A stretch of 14,509 nucleotides of DNA from JAKLDO01 sp035354435 (lineage in GTDB: Bacteria > UBP6 > UBA1177), in NCBI GenBank assembly GCA_035354435.1, contig DAOQAY010000069.1, forward strand, positions 1 to 14,509, read 5' to 3'. Below the pieces are notes generated by a model that was given only the letters and a program-made list of their open reading frames with translations, ran no database searches and was not told the DNA's origin. Every line of letters starts with the position of its first letter. Position 1 is the stretch's first letter. Both the position numbers and the translations under genes were made by a program. Positions 8,295 to 14,210 of this stretch are shown piece by piece.

Positions 8295-8434
8295 AAAAAC
8301 ACATCCTTCTTATAATTGCTGTTTCAGCATTCAGTGCTCTTGTTCTATGGATATCCGGACTTGCCACATACTTCTATTCGTTAAATGTTTATATATTTCG
8401 GAGATTGTTTGATTTTATTTCATCTTTCTTCTAA
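8291..8434 (+). CDS. Small membrane protein, 47 residues, unknown
   Basis: A short ORF starts in an ATGA overlap with the purQ stop and ends at TAA 8432-8434. It begins MKKHILLIIAVSAFSALVLW, which reads as a positively charged N-terminus and one membrane helix. A second, less sure hydrophobic stretch (YFYSLNVYIF) and a final aromatic segment FDFISSFF follow. A weak AGAGAG lies just upstream, and coupling to purQ translation would explain its expression. It is in the same frame as the following channel gene, with one TAA and three codons between them. It may therefore be a real small protein, the leader that delivers ribosomes to the channel start, or a piece cut off by a stop. I recognise no family. 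Confidence 0.45.
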   Translation: MKKHILLIIAVSAFSALVLWISGLATYFYSLNVYIFRRLFDFISSFF

Positions 8435-8443
8435 CATTTCATC

Positions 8444-8827
8444 ATGAACTGGAAACACACACCTTTTAGCAGAGTGATAAATGTCGGGAGTCTGACGGTT
8501 CTCTTTATTATTGCTTCAACCTTTATCTATTATGCCATCGGTCATGGCGACTGGACACTGTTTGATTGTTTTTATATGACAATAATATCAATCACTACAG
8601 TTGGTTATGGCGAAATAATGGACTTTTCAGGAAATATATGGGGAAGAGTTTTTTCAATAATTGTCGTGCTGTGGGGATATTTTCTGCTTGTCTATTTTGT
8701 TTCCGTTCTTTCAGAGCTTCTTGTAACTGGTCAGATAAATAAATTCTATAAAACAAAAAAAGGTGAAAAAGATGATCAAAACCTTCCAGAATCATTACAT
8801 AATCTGCGGTTTCGGAGAAACAGGTAA
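8444..8827 (+). CDS. Two-transmembrane K+ channel pore, cut off from its RCK domain
   Basis: The first 105 or so residues are a complete two-helix potassium channel pore. Helix 1 is about 14-33, the pore helix follows DWTLFDCFYMTIISI, the selectivity filter TVGYG is at 52-56 followed by Glu, and helix 2 is about 65-93. After the LLVTGQINKFYKTKK linker the frame runs into 20 residues with no family look and stops at 8827. In the other frame the expected RCK domain begins at that very point. In MthK-like channels pore and RCK form one chain of about 330-340 residues, so this is probably one gene broken by a frame change near 8755-8761, or a true split pair. No clear ribosome site precedes ATG 8444, which suggests coupling to the small ORF 9 nt upstream. 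Confidence 0.75.
   Translation: MNWKHTPFSRVINVGSLTVLFIIASTFIYYAIGHGDWTLFDCFYMTIISITTVGYGEIMDFSGNIWGRVFSIIVVLWGYFLLVYFVSVLSELLVTGQINKFYKTKKGEKDDQNLPESLHNLRFRRNR
8755..8761 (+). other. A7 run at the frame break between channel pore and RCK domain
   Basis: Seven A residues precede GGTG. With one A fewer, the pore frame reads on as KTKKVKKMIKTFQNHYIICG, which is the normal pore-RCK linker and the start of the RCK fold. The change needed is +1 (skipping one base). A run of A is a common place for sequencing error, indel mutation and transcriptional slippage. It does not fit the classical -1 slippery site, because the shift needed is in the other direction. Confidence 0.6.
8761..8765 (+). promoter_or_regulatory. 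Possible internal ribosome binding site for the RCK protein
   Basis: AGGTG lies 6 nt before ATG 8772. It could allow the RCK domain to be made alone, as happens from an internal Met in MthK. It favours ATG 8772 over GTG 8763, which has no site before it. Confidence 0.4.
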
Positions 8828-9470
8828 GAGTGTTGCCAAAGAAATGTATGCAACGCAGAGACAGATGGTGATCATTGATAACAGACATGATATTCATAAA
8901 GAGGTTGAAGCTTTTTTCAGGTCTGATATTCCGACAATTGAAGGAAATGCCACAGAAGAGGATATCCTTATCAGTGCCGGAATTGAAAAAGCGGCAGGTA
9001 TGATCCTCACACTTCCGGAAGACAAAGATAATCTTTTTGTTCTTGTGACTGCCAAAAGTATCAATAAAAACATACTCATAGCTTCGAAGGTCGACCATGA
9101 ACACAACTGCTCAAAATTCCTGAATGCCGGAGCATCAAAAGTAGTTACTCCATCTGCAATCGGCGGAATGAGACTTGCAAGTGAAGTTCTCCGCCCGACA
9201 GTTACCACATTTCTTGATCTAATGCTTCGTGACAGAGACAAAAATCTCAGGATTGATGAAATTGAACTTCACGAAGGGATGGAGTGTTTTGAAAAAACTC
9301 TTGAAGAAAGCAATTTCAGAGGCAACACCAATGTTCTGATCATGGCGATCGCTTTTTCAAACGGTGATTTTATCTATAACCCTCCGGCAAAGCACAAACT
9401 TGAAAAAGGACAGCGGCTTATTGTTCTGGGTGAGTCAAAGGATATCGGAAAATTTAAAAATATGATTTAA
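8772..9470 (+). CDS. RCK (TrkA-N/TrkA-C) regulatory protein of a K+ channel
   Basis: A 232-residue cytoplasmic ligand-gating domain. The Rossmann part begins HYIICGFGETG (residues 8-18, the GxGxxG nucleotide loop). The acidic residue ending strand 2 is D36 in VIIDN, and IEGNATEED and AGIEKAAGMILTLPED follow. The RCK-C (TrkA-C) part begins near IDEIELHEGM and ends with the usual KGQRLIVLGE strand. It carries no pore. Its first residues overlap the tail of the channel ORF in another frame, and the ICG motif follows the channel helix 2 at the distance seen in fused channels. If made alone it could gate that pore or, less likely, partner the KtrB-type transporter at 12817. RCK-C domains of some K+ systems bind c-di-AMP; whether this one does is unknown. 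Confidence 0.88.
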   Translation: MIKTFQNHYIICGFGETGKSVAKEMYATQRQMVIIDNRHDIHKEVEAFFRSDIPTIEGNATEEDILISAGIEKAAGMILTLPEDKDNLFVLVTAKSINKNILIASKVDHEHNCSKFLNAGASKVVTPSAIGGMRLASEVLRPTVTTFLDLMLRDRDKNLRIDEIELHEGMECFEKTLEESNFRGNTNVLIMAIAFSNGDFIYNPPAKHKLEKGQRLIVLGESKDIGKFKNMI

Positions 9471-9480
9471 GAGGCGTGCG

Positions 9481-10296
9481 TTGAATTTCATTAAGATATT
9501 TCTTATGGTTTTAATATCGTTTCCGTTTCTCAGCAGAATATGGGGTGCGATCACTAAAATAGAAAAGCCTGTGTGGCTTGTTCAGAAAGTTATAGAAATA
9601 TACCGTGACCATTACAGGATAGACATGAATGATTATCAAGGAAATATAAGTGATTATAAATCATTGGCGGCTTTTTTTACCCGTCCGTTGAATAAATCGG
9701 TAAGACCTTTTTCAGAAAATAAAGATTTTTTTCTTTCTCCAAGCGATGGATTGATAACACTCCTTGAAAAAGTGAATTCAGATATTGCAACACAGGTGAA
9801 AGGAAAAACATACAGAATTTCAGAGCTTATCAGGCATGATCTTAATTTCACAGAAGGGTACTACCTGATGACTATTTACCTTTCTCCCAGAGATTATCAC
9901 AGATATCATGTTCCTTCGGATTCAACAGCCGTTTCATACATTCATACAGGCTGGCGACTTTTTCCTGTAAACAAAGTTTCAGTTGAAAACATTGACAATC
10001 TGTTTGTGAAAAATGAAAGAGTTGCAGTAAAATTCAACAGTTATGGCCACAATTATTATTATGTTGCAGTCGGAGCGACTTTTGTCGGTTCTATAAAAAT
10101 GAAAGTATTCACTGATCCTGTTGAGGGAGCCTGGACTGCTGTTGACAGACCTTTCAGGCAGAACGATGAGTTCGGAATGTTTGAAATGGGTTCCACCATT
10201 GTGCTTGTCATCCCTGAAAAGATGGTCGGCGAAATGAAAATATCACAGGGCGATGTTGTAACTGCCGGACAGACACTTTTTCAGATTAATAAATAG
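9481..10296 (+). CDS. psd: Phosphatidylserine decarboxylase proenzyme
   Basis: A 271-residue membrane-associated enzyme that converts phosphatidylserine to phosphatidylethanolamine. It is made as a proenzyme that cuts itself to leave a pyruvoyl group. The cut would be between G237 and S238 in MGST, where most bacterial enzymes read LGST. D89 in SPSDG and H140 with H143 in SPRDYHRYHVP match the conserved residues needed for self-cleavage and substrate binding. Residues 1-20 form a hydrophobic anchor. The start is TTG 9481, supported by AAGAGG at 9469-9474 six bases upstream; no ATG fits. It is 10 nt after the RCK gene and abuts the recombinase gene, so it is in the same operon. No phosphatidylserine synthase gene is in view. 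Confidence 0.95.
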   Translation: MNFIKIFLMVLISFPFLSRIWGAITKIEKPVWLVQKVIEIYRDHYRIDMNDYQGNISDYKSLAAFFTRPLNKSVRPFSENKDFFLSPSDGLITLLEKVNSDIATQVKGKTYRISELIRHDLNFTEGYYLMTIYLSPRDYHRYHVPSDSTAVSYIHTGWRLFPVNKVSVENIDNLFVKNERVAVKFNSYGHNYYYVAVGATFVGSIKMKVFTDPVEGAWTAVDRPFRQNDEFGMFEMGSTIVLVIPEKMVGEMKISQGDVVTAGQTLFQINK

Positions 10297-11229
10297 TTGG
10301 AAATATCATTGAACGGTTCAGACGCAAGACTGCTTAAAAAATATCTCAATTTTGTAAAGCTTGAAAAAAGGCTTGCACTGAACAGTGTTGAAGCTTATGA
10401 GAGAGATCTTATTGATTTCCTTACATTTCTTGATCAGAGGCAGATATCTATCACCACTGCTGATTCAGTAAATGTCAGCGAATACATAATCCATCTCTCC
10501 AGAGATAAGGATTTTGCCGACAGATCTCTTGCAAGGTCGATATCCAGCCTGAGAGGTTTTTTCAAATTTCTGATGGAAGACGATTTCATTGCACCGGAAC
10601 TGCTGGAAATTCTTGAGCCTGTGAAACTTAGCAAGTCACTACCGATGTTCCTGACCGTCGATGAGCTTGAAAGGCTTTTCAATTCTATTGACACAACGAC
10701 ATTATCAGGTTTCAGGGACCGGACCATTCTTGAAATGTTCTATTCATCGGGACTCCGTGTCTCTGAACTGATTGATCTGAAGCTTGGAAGTGTTCATAGA
10801 AAAGAGCAGATTCTGCTTGTTTTAGGAAAAGGAAGTAAGGAGCGGGTGGTTCCATACAGTAATGATGCGGCAGAGTTTCTTCATCCTTACCTTGACAGAA
10901 TAAGACATAAGCTTATAAAACAGGGCGACTGGAACGAATTCGTGTTCATAAACAACAGAGGTTGCAAATTGACCCGTCAGGGGGTGTGGAAAAAATTGAA
11001 AGAATTTGCAAAAGCGGCAGGAATTACAAAAGAAATATCTCCTCATAAACTAAGACATACCTTTGCGACACATCTTCTCGAAGGCGGAGCCGATCTTAGA
11101 AGTGTTCAGATGCTTCTTGGACATTCGAGTATTAATACAACAGAAATCTACACACATATTGAACAGCAGACGATAAAAAAAGAATTTGAGCAGAAACACC
11201 CAAGAGAAAACATAGAAAAGGAGAACTAA
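10297..11229 (+). CDS. xerD: XerD-type site-specific tyrosine recombinase
   Basis: A 310-residue recombinase, the usual Xer length. XerC and XerD together resolve chromosome dimers at dif. The N-terminal SAM-like domain carries FVKLEKRLALNSVEAYERDL, and the catalytic domain has all six key residues: R154 (SGLRVSEL), K178 (GKGSKERVVP), H250 and R253 (PHKLRH), H276 (LLGHSS) and the nucleophile Y285 (IYTHI). The ending with HPR and the GADLRSVQMLLGH stretch favour XerD over XerC, but the two are hard to tell apart. TTG 10297 directly follows the psd stop and has no clear ribosome site; TTG 10309, with a weak GGA before it, is an alternative. Nothing suggests a phage or integron integrase: no attachment site, cargo or change of base composition is seen. 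Confidence 0.9.
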   Translation: MEISLNGSDARLLKKYLNFVKLEKRLALNSVEAYERDLIDFLTFLDQRQISITTADSVNVSEYIIHLSRDKDFADRSLARSISSLRGFFKFLMEDDFIAPELLEILEPVKLSKSLPMFLTVDELERLFNSIDTTTLSGFRDRTILEMFYSSGLRVSELIDLKLGSVHRKEQILLVLGKGSKERVVPYSNDAAEFLHPYLDRIRHKLIKQGDWNEFVFINNRGCKLTRQGVWKKLKEFAKAAGITKEISPHKLRHTFATHLLEGGADLRSVQMLLGHSSINTTEIYTHIEQQTIKKEFEQKHPRENIEKEN

Positions 11230-11889
11230 ATGGATAGTGAAAAGCTTTATTTTATTGCGGTATCGATAATTCCGGTCCTTTTTTCAATAATATTTCATGA
11301 AGTTGCTCACGGCTGGATGGCAAACAAACTTGGTGATTCAACAGCAAAACAAATGGGAAGACTGACGCTTAATCCTCTTCCTCACATTGATCCTGTAGGT
11401 TCAATACTTGTCCCGATAATTTTTATGATCCTTCCAGGCAATATGATGTTCGGATGGGCGAAACCTGTTCCTTTCAATCCATACAACTTCTATCATCACA
11501 TAAATATGAGAAAGGGAACAATGTGGGTTGCCGCCGCAGGTCCATTGAGTAATCTTCTACTCGCGATAATCAGTGCTTTCGGATATGTGGCTGTTTCAAG
11601 GTATTTTCCCAATCAGGCATTAATGCTTTTCTTTTATTACGGACTTTTCTTTAATGTAATACTCGGTTTTTTCAATATGCTTCCTATTCCTCCGCTAGAC
11701 GGAAGCAAAGTTCTAATGGGACTTCTACCCAGAGAATATGACCGTTTTTTCGTCATGCTTGAACAGTACGGTTTTTTCATTCTGATAGGTCTGATGGCAA
11801 CCGGGGCGCTCCAGTTTGTGCTTTATCCGGCCCAGTGGATCGTGAAAATGCTTATTTATGTGCCGAATTTAATATTTTTTGGTGCGTGA
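11230..11889 (+). CDS. Site-2-protease family (M50) zinc metallopeptidase
   Basis: A 219-residue integral membrane protein. The zinc motif is HEVAH (H23, E24, H27) in the first helix, and the third ligand is D157 in NMLPIPPLDG. Between them are RLTLNPLPHIDPVGS and GWAKPVPFNPYNF, and a later AAAGPLSNLLLA helix, all typical of short, PDZ-less M50 proteins. Members cut membrane-bound substrates, but the substrate of this branch is usually unknown. AAGGAG at 11218-11223 lies 6 nt before the ATG, which directly follows the recombinase stop. This gene family is often found among housekeeping genes and is not by itself a sign of sporulation or envelope-stress control. Confidence 0.93.
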   Translation: MDSEKLYFIAVSIIPVLFSIIFHEVAHGWMANKLGDSTAKQMGRLTLNPLPHIDPVGSILVPIIFMILPGNMMFGWAKPVPFNPYNFYHHINMRKGTMWVAAAGPLSNLLLAIISAFGYVAVSRYFPNQALMLFFYYGLFFNVILGFFNMLPIPPLDGSKVLMGLLPREYDRFFVMLEQYGFFILIGLMATGALQFVLYPAQWIVKMLIYVPNLIFFGA

Positions 11890-11897
11890 GGTATAAA

Positions 11898-12563
11898 ATG
11901 AAGCAGATCGAGATCAATTCACTGCTTGACCTGAGCAAAACAGAGTTCGGCGACATCTTTAACAACATGAAGTATCCTTACGAAGTTCTTAAAGTAATCG
12001 GAGACTATATTCTTAAAAAAGGACCCTTGCTAGGTGCTGAATATACAGAAATCAAAGAAACCGTCTGGGTAGGAAAAGGAACAGTCATCGCAGATTCAGC
12101 TTCAATAACAGGACCTGCAATAATCGGAAAAAACTGTGAAATAAGACACTGCGCTTTTATCCGCGGAAATGCTATTATAGGTGATAATTGTGTCATTGGA
12201 AATTCAACTGAAATCAAGAACAGCATGCTGTTCAACAATGTCCAGACACCTCATTTCAATTATGTCGGTGACTCGGTGCTTGGTTACAGATCACACATCG
12301 GAGCAGGAGTAATTCTTTCCAATGTCCGTTCTATTCCCGGCGAGGTAAAAGTTCGAATCGGTGAAGCCGTTATAAATACAGGACTCCGCAAATTCTCAGC
12401 AGTGCTCGGAGATTTTGTTGAAGTAGGCTGCAACTCAGTTCTGAACCCCGGAACCATTGTCGGAAAGAACTCTGTAGTCTATCCGCTTTCAAGTGTAAGA
12501 GGTGTTATTCCTGAATCTTCAATATATAAAAATGACGGTTCTCTGGTGCCAATTAAGAAATAA
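11898..12563 (+). CDS. Left-handed beta-helix protein, GlmU C-terminal-like, no nucleotidyltransferase domain
   Basis: A 221-residue protein. The start is ATG 11898, with GAGG at 11888-11891 six bases before it; a reading from 11835 would run back through the M50 gene without support. After a short helical N-terminus (LLDLSKTEFGDIFNNMKYPYEVL), hexapeptide repeats build a left-handed beta-helix: ITGPAIIGKNCEIRH, FIRGNAIIGDNCVIGN, VLGYRSHIGAGVILSNV, then LGDFVEVGCNSVLNPGTIVG. Such proteins, often labelled UDP-GlcNAc pyrophosphorylase, resemble the acetyltransferase half of GlmU or the C-terminal half of sugar-1-phosphate nucleotidyltransferases. They lack the nucleotide-binding domain, so a pyrophosphorylase label would be wrong. 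A trimeric acyltransferase for a sugar or sugar nucleotide is plausible. It closes the long + strand run. Confidence 0.85.
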   Translation: MKQIEINSLLDLSKTEFGDIFNNMKYPYEVLKVIGDYILKKGPLLGAEYTEIKETVWVGKGTVIADSASITGPAIIGKNCEIRHCAFIRGNAIIGDNCVIGNSTEIKNSMLFNNVQTPHFNYVGDSVLGYRSHIGAGVILSNVRSIPGEVKVRIGEAVINTGLRKFSAVLGDFVEVGCNSVLNPGTIVGKNSVVYPLSSVRGVIPESSIYKNDGSLVPIKK

Positions 12564-12584
12564 TTATAACATTCAATAAATTCA

Positions 12585-12614
12585 ATGACATAACAGCCAC
12601 TTGACTTTTAAATT
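12585..12614 (+). promoter_or_regulatory. Candidate promoter of the riboswitch-ktrB unit
   Basis: ATGACA (12585-12590) and TAAATT (12609-12614), 18 nt apart, would start RNA near 12621, just before the aptamer. A second pair, TTGACT (12601-12606) and TAAATT (12623-12628) with a 16-nt spacer, would start near 12635, slightly inside the expected aptamer. The first fits the riboswitch better. Neither is certain. Confidence 0.35.
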
Positions 12615-12627
12615 GATCGGCGTAAAT

Positions 12628-12757
12628 TGACAGCCGCTTAATTCCGTCGAGAACGGAAGCGGGGGACCCAATTTCCCGGGGCGTATCGCCAAATGGCGTA
12701 GGGCACTCTTCCGTCCGAGCCCGTCAGCTAACCTCGTCAGCATGGGAGAGGAAACCT
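12628..12757 (+). promoter_or_regulatory. c-di-AMP riboswitch (ydaO/yuaA class)
   Basis: This stretch is GC-rich against its surroundings and carries the conserved blocks of the ydaO/yuaA aptamer in order. CCGCTTAA starts it, followed by a perfect hairpin TTCCGT/ACGGAA with loop CGAGA (12642-12658). Next come GGGGGACCCAA (12661-12671), GGGGCG, a hairpin CGCC-AAAT-GGCG (12687-12698) and TAGGGCAC. TTCCGTCCGAGCCCG and GTCAGCTAACCTCGTCAGC (to 12741) follow, and GGGAGAGGA ends it. The class senses c-di-AMP and usually turns expression off when the ligand is bound. It controls K+ transport, osmolyte and cell-wall genes. Here a KtrB-type K+ transporter starts about 60 nt downstream, the expected target. 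Ends of the aptamer are approximate. Confidence 0.93.
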
Positions 12758-12776
12758 TCCGACATCAGCCGGCAGA

Positions 12777-12811
12777 TCTCCTCTAAATGACATCTTTATT
12801 AAGAATGGAGA
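12777..12811 (+). promoter_or_regulatory. Possible translational switch between riboswitch and ktrB
   Basis: TCTCC (12777-12781) is complementary to GGAGA (12807-12811), which includes the ktrB ribosome site. The overlapping TCCTCT (12779-12784) is complementary to AGAGGA (12747-12752) at the 3' edge of the aptamer. The two pairings exclude each other. Ligand binding that holds the aptamer edge could free the pyrimidine run to mask the ribosome site. No terminator hairpin with a T run is visible, which favours control of translation. This is inference from pairing only. Confidence 0.35.
12807..12810 (+). promoter_or_regulatory. Ribosome binding site deciding the ktrB start
   Basis: GGAG lies 6 nt before ATG 12817. 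The upstream in-frame ATG 12787 has only pyrimidines before it, so 12817 (or 12814) is the better start. Confidence 0.55.
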
Positions 12812-12816
12812 AAATG

Positions 12817-14196
12817 ATGGCATCATTATGTCAAAAATCAGTAGTTAAACTGACTGGTTATGCAAAAACTCTTATCCGGCGTTTTTTTCTGTTTTCCAAC
12901 ACATTCAGTCCGGTTTCGGCAGTATTTTCAGGTTATTTATCTTATGTTCTATTCGGCTGGGCAATGCTCTCGCTACCGATTTCAAGATCTGTCGACTATA
13001 TTTCACCTCTCGATAATCTTTTTATTGCTACCTCTGCGATGTCAACGACCGGACTTACAACGATAAGCGTTTCAGATAACTACACAATTTTCGGTCAACT
13101 TATTATTCTGCTTCTTATCCAGCTTGGCGGTATCGGATATATGACATTCGGTTCGTTTGTTATTTTATCACGAAAGACCGAGCTGTCACCAGTTCGAACG
13201 GAAATCAGCAAAGCGGTTTTTTCTCTGCCTAAGTCTTTTAATATTTACAAATTTATCCGGAGTGTAATTATTTATACAGTTGTTGTAGAAACAGCCGGCA
13301 TGCTTCTTTTGTGGTGGGCATTTGCGGCGGCAGGGGCACCATCACCGTTATACAACGCTTTTTTCCATAGTATTTCATCGTTCTGCACAGCCGGATTCAG
13401 TACATTCAATGACAGCTTCATGTCTTACTCCGATAATTTCTGGATATTAAGTATTATAAGTGTTCTCAGCTACTTAGGAGCTATAGGTTTTATCGTTTTT
13501 GTCGATTACTGGCGAAAGTTAAAAAAAGAAACTACCCGGGTGACGCTGACCAGTAAGATAATTCTGTGGACAACTTTCTGGCTTTCAATTGCCGGAACTG
13601 TTCTTATTTTCCTTGATGAGCCGATGATACAGAATTCAGATCCTGCGCAGAGACTTCTCAGTGCATTTTTTCAATGTATGACGGCAATGACAACAGTGGG
13701 ATTCAATTCTGTTGATGTCGGGGTAATGTCGAAAGCATCAGTGCTGATAATAATGGTGTTGATGATAATTGGAGCTTCTCCTTCTGGAACGGGCGGTGGT
13801 GTTAAAAGCACAACTTTTTCTGCAATTCTCGGAATAATCAGAAGTGCAATGCGCGGAGAACGGAAAGTGACTTACTGGGGGCGTGTAATACCATTTGAAA
13901 GATTATGGATGGCTGTCGCCAATGCATCGATCTATATTGTTTTTCTGATAGTCGGAGTTTATCTGCTGTTTTTAACTGAATCGGCTTCATTTGATAAGAT
14001 TTTTTTTGAAGCGGCTTCAGCAATAGGGACTGTGGGACTCAGTATGGGAATAACAGCTTCTCTGACAGGTATGGGTAAAATAATTATTACTCTGCTGATG
14101 CTCGGCGGACGAATAGGACCTCTGACGGTAGGCATGGTACTTTTTCTTAAAAAAACGGGAAATAATGAACCAGTTGATGATGATCTTGCTGTTTAG
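12817..14196 (+). CDS. ktrB: KtrB/TrkH-family potassium transporter, membrane subunit
   Basis: A 459-residue membrane protein that carries K+ inward. It has the four pore-loop repeats of the Trk/Ktr/HKT superfamily, each with its filter glycine: STTGLT (G79), CTAGFS (G193), TTVGFN (G295) and GTVGLS (G407). The intramembrane loop GASPSGTGGGVKSTT in the third repeat is also typical. It has no two extra N-terminal helices, which points to KtrB rather than TrkH. Such transporters need a cytoplasmic RCK ring (KtrA); none is adjacent, and the only RCK protein in view (8772-9470) seems to belong to a channel. It is preceded by the c-di-AMP riboswitch, so high c-di-AMP should lower its expression. 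It converges on the - strand transporter gene with only 14 nt between stops. Confidence 0.93.
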   Translation: MASLCQKSVVKLTGYAKTLIRRFFLFSNTFSPVSAVFSGYLSYVLFGWAMLSLPISRSVDYISPLDNLFIATSAMSTTGLTTISVSDNYTIFGQLIILLLIQLGGIGYMTFGSFVILSRKTELSPVRTEISKAVFSLPKSFNIYKFIRSVIIYTVVVETAGMLLLWWAFAAAGAPSPLYNAFFHSISSFCTAGFSTFNDSFMSYSDNFWILSIISVLSYLGAIGFIVFVDYWRKLKKETTRVTLTSKIILWTTFWLSIAGTVLIFLDEPMIQNSDPAQRLLSAFFQCMTAMTTVGFNSVDVGVMSKASVLIIMVLMIIGASPSGTGGGVKSTTFSAILGIIRSAMRGERKVTYWGRVIPFERLWMAVANASIYIVFLIVGVYLLFLTESASFDKIFFEAASAIGTVGLSMGITASLTGMGKIIITLLMLGGRIGPLTVGMVLFLKKTGNNEPVDDDLAV

Positions 14197-14210
14197 AATT
14201 TAAGAATCTA

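Noticed and set aside
8755..8770. Programmed -1 ribosomal frameshift at the A run
   Set aside because: Joining pore and RCK needs a +1 shift, so a classical -1 slippery site does not explain it.
10297..11229. Recombinase as a sign of a prophage, integron or genomic island
   Set aside because: It is a normal-length Xer protein with housekeeping neighbours on both sides and no attachment site, cassette array or shift in base composition.
11835..11897. Earlier start for the beta-helix protein within the M50 gene
   Set aside because: The added residues do not look like the family, and GAGG before ATG 11898 marks a normal start.
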